Below, piece after piece: positions 6,843 through 10,053 of a stretch of DNA of 10,053 bases. The position numbers were made by a program, and so were the translations under genes. The DNA lies in the NCBI GenBank assembly GCA_035294325.1, contig DATGLE010000282.1:1-10053 (forward strand), in the 5' to 3' direction. How positions within the stretch are numbered: position 1 is the first letter of the stretch; each line of letters opens with the position of its first letter. The stretch comes from DATGLE01 sp035294325. Its GTDB lineage: Bacteria; Chloroflexota; Ktedonobacteria; Ktedonobacterales; Ktedonobacteraceae. The notes beneath the pieces are model-generated. The model saw only the letters and a program-made list of their open reading frames with translations. It made no database searches and was not told the DNA's origin.

Positions 6843-7981
6843 TCGACGAACGCTGGCGCTCTGCGCGCAAGGTGCTGCTGGTGCGGCTCGATAATCTTGG
6901 GGATGTGCTGCTGATGACTCCGGCTTTTCATGCCGTGAAGGCTGCGCTGCCATCTGCTTCCCTGACGCTGCTGGCGAGTCCCATCGGGGCGCAGGTTGGC
7001 GCGCTGAATCCCGATATCGACGAGGTGATCGTCTACCAGGCACCGTGGATGGATCCCTGGCATAAGCTTCCGCAGGATAGCCGGCGCGAGCAGCACATGA
7101 TCGCCGAGATCAAAGCGCGCGGCTTCGATGGCGCTATCATTTTTACTTCGTTTCACCAGAGTGCGCTGCCAGCTGCCTACCTGTGCTACCTGGCGGATAT
7201 CCCGCTGCGTGTCGCGGCCTCTATCGATGGACCTGGCTCGCTGCTGACCACGCGTCATAAGCATCCCGAACGCATGATGCACGAGGTTGAGCGCGGGCTG
7301 GACCTGGTGGGCGCTATCGGCATGACCACCGACGAACAGGATCTTGTGCTCAGCGTCCCCGATCTTGCGATGAATGTGGTCGATGACCTGCTCCTCTCGC
7401 ACGGCATCGCCAGCCATCACCCGCTCATGATTGTGCATCCCGGCTGTAGCATGCCGGCGCGCACCTATCCCTGGGAGATGTATGCCGGGATCATCAACCT
7501 GCTCGTCGAGCGGCTCGGCGCCTTTGTCTGCGTTACCGGAGCCGAAGATGAGAGAAAACTGGTTGCACGGTTGCTTGAGCGAGTGTATCCAGAGTACCGC
7601 CGTTCGACGCTTGCTCTGGCCGGTGTCCTGCCCTTCCCGGCGCTCTGCGGACTGATTCGGCGCGCCGATCTCACCATCACCAATAACACCGGGCCAATGC
7701 ATATCTCCGCCGCCGTCAAGACGCCAGTGGTCGCGCTCTTCGCGCTTACGAATCCGCCCGAGCAGTGGGGGCCGTGGCACGTCGCTCATCGCCAGTTGTA
7801 CCATGATGTACCATGCCGACTCTGTTACCAGCGCGTCTGTCCCTACCAGCACGAGTGCCTGCGCCTGGTTACGCCTGAAATGGTCCTGGATGCCGCCGCT
7901 GAACTGCTGCATGAAACCGACAGCACAGGCATATTGCAGGCTGATAATGAAGAGGAAACCTCATGCGGAATCGAGCGATGA
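6839..7981 (+). CDS. GT9-family glycosyltransferase (heptosyltransferase-like), first copy
   Basis: A 380-residue GT-B-fold enzyme of the LPS heptosyltransferase family (GT9), expected to move heptose from ADP-heptose to an acceptor at the cytoplasmic face of the membrane. VRLDNLGDVLLMTPA at the N-terminus carries the Gly-Asp pair (21-22) equivalent to the catalytic Asp region of WaaC. The C-terminal half has HPGCS and the sugar-nucleotide motif ITNNTGPMH (280-288). Near the end is a four-Cys cluster, C-x2-C-x4-C-x5-C at 326, 329, 334 and 340, shared with the second GT9. There is no signal peptide or membrane span. The ATGA overlap with hldE ties it to the heptose operon. Donor and acceptor cannot be told from sequence: the context implies heptose, but GT9 members may use other sugars. 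Confidence 0.88.
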   Translation: MIDERWRSARKVLLVRLDNLGDVLLMTPAFHAVKAALPSASLTLLASPIGAQVGALNPDIDEVIVYQAPWMDPWHKLPQDSRREQHMIAEIKARGFDGAIIFTSFHQSALPAAYLCYLADIPLRVAASIDGPGSLLTTRHKHPERMMHEVERGLDLVGAIGMTTDEQDLVLSVPDLAMNVVDDLLLSHGIASHHPLMIVHPGCSMPARTYPWEMYAGIINLLVERLGAFVCVTGAEDERKLVARLLERVYPEYRRSTLALAGVLPFPALCGLIRRADLTITNNTGPMHISAAVKTPVVALFALTNPPEQWGPWHVAHRQLYHDVPCRLCYQRVCPYQHECLRLVTPEMVLDAAAELLHETDSTGILQADNEEETSCGIER

Positions 7982-8029
7982 TGAACCTTAACGAACAAGA
8001 TCGGCAAGGGAAAGGATGCCGGGCCATTG

Positions 8030-8074
8030 TAGGGACGCAGCGCTTCACCCGGGGGCGGCGCCGCCGCGTCCCTA
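8030..8074. repeat. Palindromic TAGGGACGC element
   Basis: TAGGGACGC (8030-8038) and GCGTCCCTA (8066-8074) are a perfect 9-bp inverted repeat around a very GC-rich core that itself contains GGCGGCGCCGCC. The left arm shares 15 identical bases (8029-8043) with the element after lanM (3318-3332). It has the look of a mobile or REP-like intergenic palindrome. Confidence 0.6.
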
Positions 8075-8109
8075 TGCCGTCCCCACAGTTCTACCTGGCT
8101 GTCACCCCT

Positions 8110-8157
8110 CATTATCGCGCCTCCAACCACTCGACAGGGCGATCAGGCGCGATAATG
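8110..8157. repeat. Shared stem-loop element, copy B (upstream of second GT9)
   Basis: CATTATCGCGCCT (8110-8122) and AGGCGCGATAATG (8145-8157) form a perfect 13-bp inverted repeat with a 22-base loop. Positions 8114-8153 match copy A (5104-5143) at 80%. There is no T-run after it, so it is not a typical intrinsic terminator. An operator or a structured leader RNA is possible. Confidence 0.6.
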
Positions 8158-8254
8158 CAGGTTAGCTTTGTAAACCGGGAACTGCGAGCGCACTCATGCT
8201 CGCATGGAAAAGGTAGAGCATCATCGCGCGGCTGCGCAAAGATGTCGTTCTGGA

Positions 8255-8261
8255 AGAGGAG
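8255..8261 (+). promoter_or_regulatory. Ribosome binding site of the second GT9 gene
   Basis: AGAGGAG stands 6 bases before the ATG at 8268. This strong site supports the chosen start. Confidence 0.75.
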
Positions 8262-8267
8262 AATAGC

Positions 8268-9437
8268 ATGAGTGGAAAGTTGGAAATACATGATATAAAG
8301 CGCATCGCCATCTTTCGCGCTCTCCAGATCGGCGATCTACTGGTAGGCGTGCCGGCTCTGCGCGCCATCCGGCGGCAATTTCCGTCAGCCGAGATCACAC
8401 TGATTGGCCTGCCGTGGGCGGAAGCGTTCGTGCGGCGTTATCAGTGTTATCTTGATCGCTTCGTCGAATTCGCTGGCTATCCGGGAATCAAGGAGGTTGC
8501 CTTTGACACCTGGCGCAGCAGCAAGTTCATCGAGGAGCAGCGCAGTTACGGCTATGACCTCGTGGTGCAGATGCATGGCAGCGGCCCGGCAAGCAATCCC
8601 TTCGCTCTTGCCCTGGGTGGCCGCATCACCGCCGGCTACTATGAAGGCACGCCGCCGCCTGGCCTGGATCCTGCGGCCCTCTATCCGCGTGATGAACACG
8701 AGGTCTTGCGCAACCTCGGTCTCGCGGCCCTGCTGGGCTGTTCCGATCTCGATGCCAGGCTGGAGTTTCCGCTATACGACGACGATTATACAGAGGCCGC
8801 CGCCTTATTGCGCAGGTTGCCGCATGCCGGGCGCCCGTGGATAGGGCTGCACCCGGGAGCGCGCCCCCAGGCGCGGCGCTGGCCCGCAAGGTATTTCGCG
8901 GAACTTGGCGATGAACTGGCGCGGCGCTTCGGAGCAAATATCATTATAACAGGAAGTGCGGACGAAAGGTCAACAGTACAAAAAGTGATTGCAAGCATGA
9001 AGGCGCAGCCGCTCAACGTGGCGGGCGAAACCTCGCTGGGAGGGCTGGCAGCGCTCATCAGCAAGCTGGATCTCTTCATCAGCAACGACACCGGCCCGGC
9101 GCATATCGCCTGCGCCCTCGACACGCCAAGCATTACGATCTTCGGCCCCGCCGATCCTAGACGCTGGGCGCCGCTCGATCGGGGCCGCCATCCCATCGTT
9201 CGCTTTCCTGTTGCGTGCAGCCCCTGTGAATACGAGGTCTGCCCCATCGATCACTGCTGCCTGCGCTGGCTCAGCCCCGCCCAGGTTCTCGCAGTCGCCA
9301 AAAAACACCTGCGATATGCATCTGAGGGCAATGGGTATCGTGGGGGGGAAGGCAATATGGGGGCCACAAGACCGGGATCGCAAGATGGGGAAGGCAATAT
9401 GGGGTGCAAGATGGATAAGGCAAGACGGGGATCATGA
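8268..9437 (+). CDS. GT9-family glycosyltransferase (heptosyltransferase-like), second copy
   Basis: A 389-residue GT-B glycosyltransferase of family GT9, paralogous to the gene at 6839. The N-terminal IFRALQIGDLLVGVPAL carries the Gly-Asp pair at 22-23. HPGARPQARRWP and ISNDTGPAH (271-279), followed by FGPADP, are the donor-binding signatures. It shares the C-terminal cysteines of its neighbour (Cys317, 320, 325 and 331) and has an extra Cys330. The conserved fold appears to end near residue 351 (AVAKKHLRY). The last ~38 residues are made by the downstream minisatellite, including GEGNMG twice, 14 residues apart. Without that tail it is a normal GT9 length. It probably acts with the first GT9 to add a second sugar or to a different acceptor, but this is inferred only from adjacency. 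It is separated from the first GT9 by a 286-base gap, so it may have its own promoter. Confidence 0.88.
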   Translation: MSGKLEIHDIKRIAIFRALQIGDLLVGVPALRAIRRQFPSAEITLIGLPWAEAFVRRYQCYLDRFVEFAGYPGIKEVAFDTWRSSKFIEEQRSYGYDLVVQMHGSGPASNPFALALGGRITAGYYEGTPPPGLDPAALYPRDEHEVLRNLGLAALLGCSDLDARLEFPLYDDDYTEAAALLRRLPHAGRPWIGLHPGARPQARRWPARYFAELGDELARRFGANIIITGSADERSTVQKVIASMKAQPLNVAGETSLGGLAALISKLDLFISNDTGPAHIACALDTPSITIFGPADPRRWAPLDRGRHPIVRFPVACSPCEYEVCPIDHCCLRWLSPAQVLAVAKKHLRYASEGNGYRGGEGNMGATRPGSQDGEGNMGCKMDKARRGS

Positions 9438-9960
9438 GATGGTTAAGACAAAATGTATAATGTAAGAGGAGTATCAAAAGATGAAAAAATAACAAGATAT
9501 GGATCGCAAGATGAAGGATGTAAGATGGGGATCGCAAGATGGGGATCACAAGCAAGAAGGATAAGGAAAGATGGAGAATGTAAGACTGGGATAGATAGAA
9601 AGATGAATAAGGTAAGACATAAATTTAAAGATTTTTAAGGCAGAGTGGGGATCGAAAGACAGGTATGCAAGCAAGAAGGATAAGGAAAGATGGCGAATGC
9701 AATACGGGTATAGATAGAAACAAGAATAAGGTAAGATATGGGTATGCAAGATATTTAAGGCAAGACGGGGATGGAAAGACAGGTATGCAAGATATTTAAG
9801 ATAGGGTGAGAATGGAAAGACGGGTATGCAAGATGTTTAAGGCAGGGTGGGGATGGAAAGGCGGGTATTGGAAGACGTTTAAGGTAGGGTGGGGATGGAA
9901 AGACGGGTATGCAAGATGTTTAAGGCAGGGTAGGGATGGAAAGACGGGGATCGGAAGACG
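9345..9960 (+). repeat. Purine-rich minisatellite of 41-42 bp units with a ~120 bp higher-order repeat
   Basis: The + strand becomes strongly G/A-rich and is built from degenerate units such as GGGGATGGAAAGACGGGTA followed by TGCAAGATGTTTAAGGCAG. GGTAT landmarks at 9741, 9782, 9823, 9864 and 9906 give spacings of 41, 41, 41 and 42. An 18-base block at 9345 recurs at 9387 (42 apart). A longer block starting GCAAGAAGGATAAGG at 9552 recurs at 9671, about 119-120 bases on, which is about three units. Shorter GGGGATCGCAAGAT motifs are scattered through 9370-9540. No unique spacers separate the units, so it is not a CRISPR array. It overlaps the last ~31 codons of the second GT9 gene, and the region after 9437 contains no credible gene. 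Confidence 0.85.
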
Positions 9961-9969
9961 GGGATCGGA

Positions 9970-10045
9970 AGACGGGGGCAAGCCCCGTCTCTACATTCCC
10001 ATTCCTGTGAACCGTCAGATGTAGAGACGGGGCTTGCCCCCGTCT
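9970..10045. repeat. Perfect 27-bp inverted repeat at the end of the minisatellite
   Basis: The arms at 9970-9996 and 10019-10045 are exact reverse complements, separated by a 22-base loop. Each arm also folds on itself: GACGGGG and CCCCGTC flank a 5-base centre. The TAGAGACG motif links it to the elements near 3318 and 8030. It could form a very stable transcript hairpin, but no U-run follows. A REP-like or MITE-like palindrome is the simplest description. Confidence 0.8.
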
Positions 10046-10053
10046 GGTTTGCC

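Larger units (their letters stand above)
7982..8267. other. Intergenic region between the two GT9 genes
   Basis: No convincing gene is present in this 286-base gap. It holds a palindromic element (8030-8074), the stem-loop copy B (8110-8157) and, close to the next gene, AGAGGAG at 8255-8261. No clear promoter was recognised. A 102-codon frame crosses it but reads through both palindromes and is judged spurious. Confidence 0.6.

Noticed and set aside
5688..7043. 451-codon minus-strand frame across hldE and the first GT9
   Set aside because: It overlaps two well-supported genes and has no family features, so it is a composition artefact.
6773..7912. 379-codon minus-strand frame opposite the first GT9 gene
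   Set aside because: Shadow of the GT9 gene, with no motif of its own.
7963..8271. 102-codon + frame between the GT9 genes, with a fair ribosome site and an ATGA overlap with the next gene
   Set aside because: It reads straight through two palindromes and gives an Arg/Ser-rich product. Its only similarity (to the GmhB tail) comes from the shared stem-loop DNA, with changes at all codon positions.
9456..9461. TATAAT as a promoter
   Set aside because: It has no -35 element at proper distance and lies in the purine-rich repeat with no gene downstream.
9453..9638. 61-codon frame after the second GT9
   Set aside because: It is made entirely of minisatellite units, so its length follows from the repeat lacking stops in that frame.
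9741..9960. Regularly spaced repeats considered as a CRISPR array
   Set aside because: The units are contiguous and degenerate with no unique spacers, and no cas genes are present.
9806..10024. 72-codon frame with repeated GWGWK-like residues
   Set aside because: Direct translation of the 41-42 bp repeats and one arm of the inverted repeat; the non-triplet period makes conserved coding unlikely.

Overview
The window is a GC-rich stretch of bacterial chromosome with every convincing gene on the + strand. It holds two functional blocks: the end-to-end body of a class II lanthipeptide synthetase (LanM), and a five-gene nucleotide-heptose and glycosyltransferase cassette. No ribosomal RNA, tRNA, transposase or phage gene was seen. 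The gene content (LanM beside a heptose cassette), the high GC and the abundance of small dispersed palindromes resemble soil Chloroflexota of the Ktedonobacteria type. That assignment is an inference from general impression, not proven by any marker gene here.

Layout: 9-3278 encodes LanM, complete or nearly so, since the window starts only 8 bases upstream. 3279-3828 is a mixed intergenic region with a GC-rich hairpin element, an AT-rich island carrying a possible 41-residue ORF, and two copies of a CAGGATGACAG-type repeat. From about 3829 to 9437 run gmhA, gmhB, hldE and two GT9 (heptosyltransferase-family) genes. gmhA/gmhB and hldE/first GT9 overlap by 4 bases (GTGA and ATGA). The gaps before hldE and before the second GT9 carry a shared 40-base stem-loop element. 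From about 9345 to the end the sequence becomes a purine-rich minisatellite of 41-42 bp periodicity with a higher-order ~120 bp repeat, closed by a perfect 27-bp inverted repeat.

How the genes work together: GmhA isomerises sedoheptulose 7-phosphate to heptose 7-phosphate. The kinase half of HldE makes the 1,7-bisphosphate, GmhB removes the 7-phosphate, and the adenylyltransferase half of HldE makes ADP-D-glycero-beta-D-manno-heptose. One or both GT9 enzymes would then transfer the sugar to an unknown acceptor. The epimerase HldD is not in the window. LanM dehydrates Ser/Thr in a precursor peptide and forms lanthionine rings; no precursor peptide, protease or transporter gene is visible, so its partners must lie upstream or elsewhere.

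A recurring oddity is that several reading frames (gmhB, hldE, second GT9) carry C-terminal tails of 35-65 residues made partly of repeat DNA that also occurs between genes. I did not find a convincing wholly new system. The best leads are the minisatellite that enters a coding sequence, the shared stem-loop, and the unresolved relation between the lanthipeptide enzyme and the heptose cassette.
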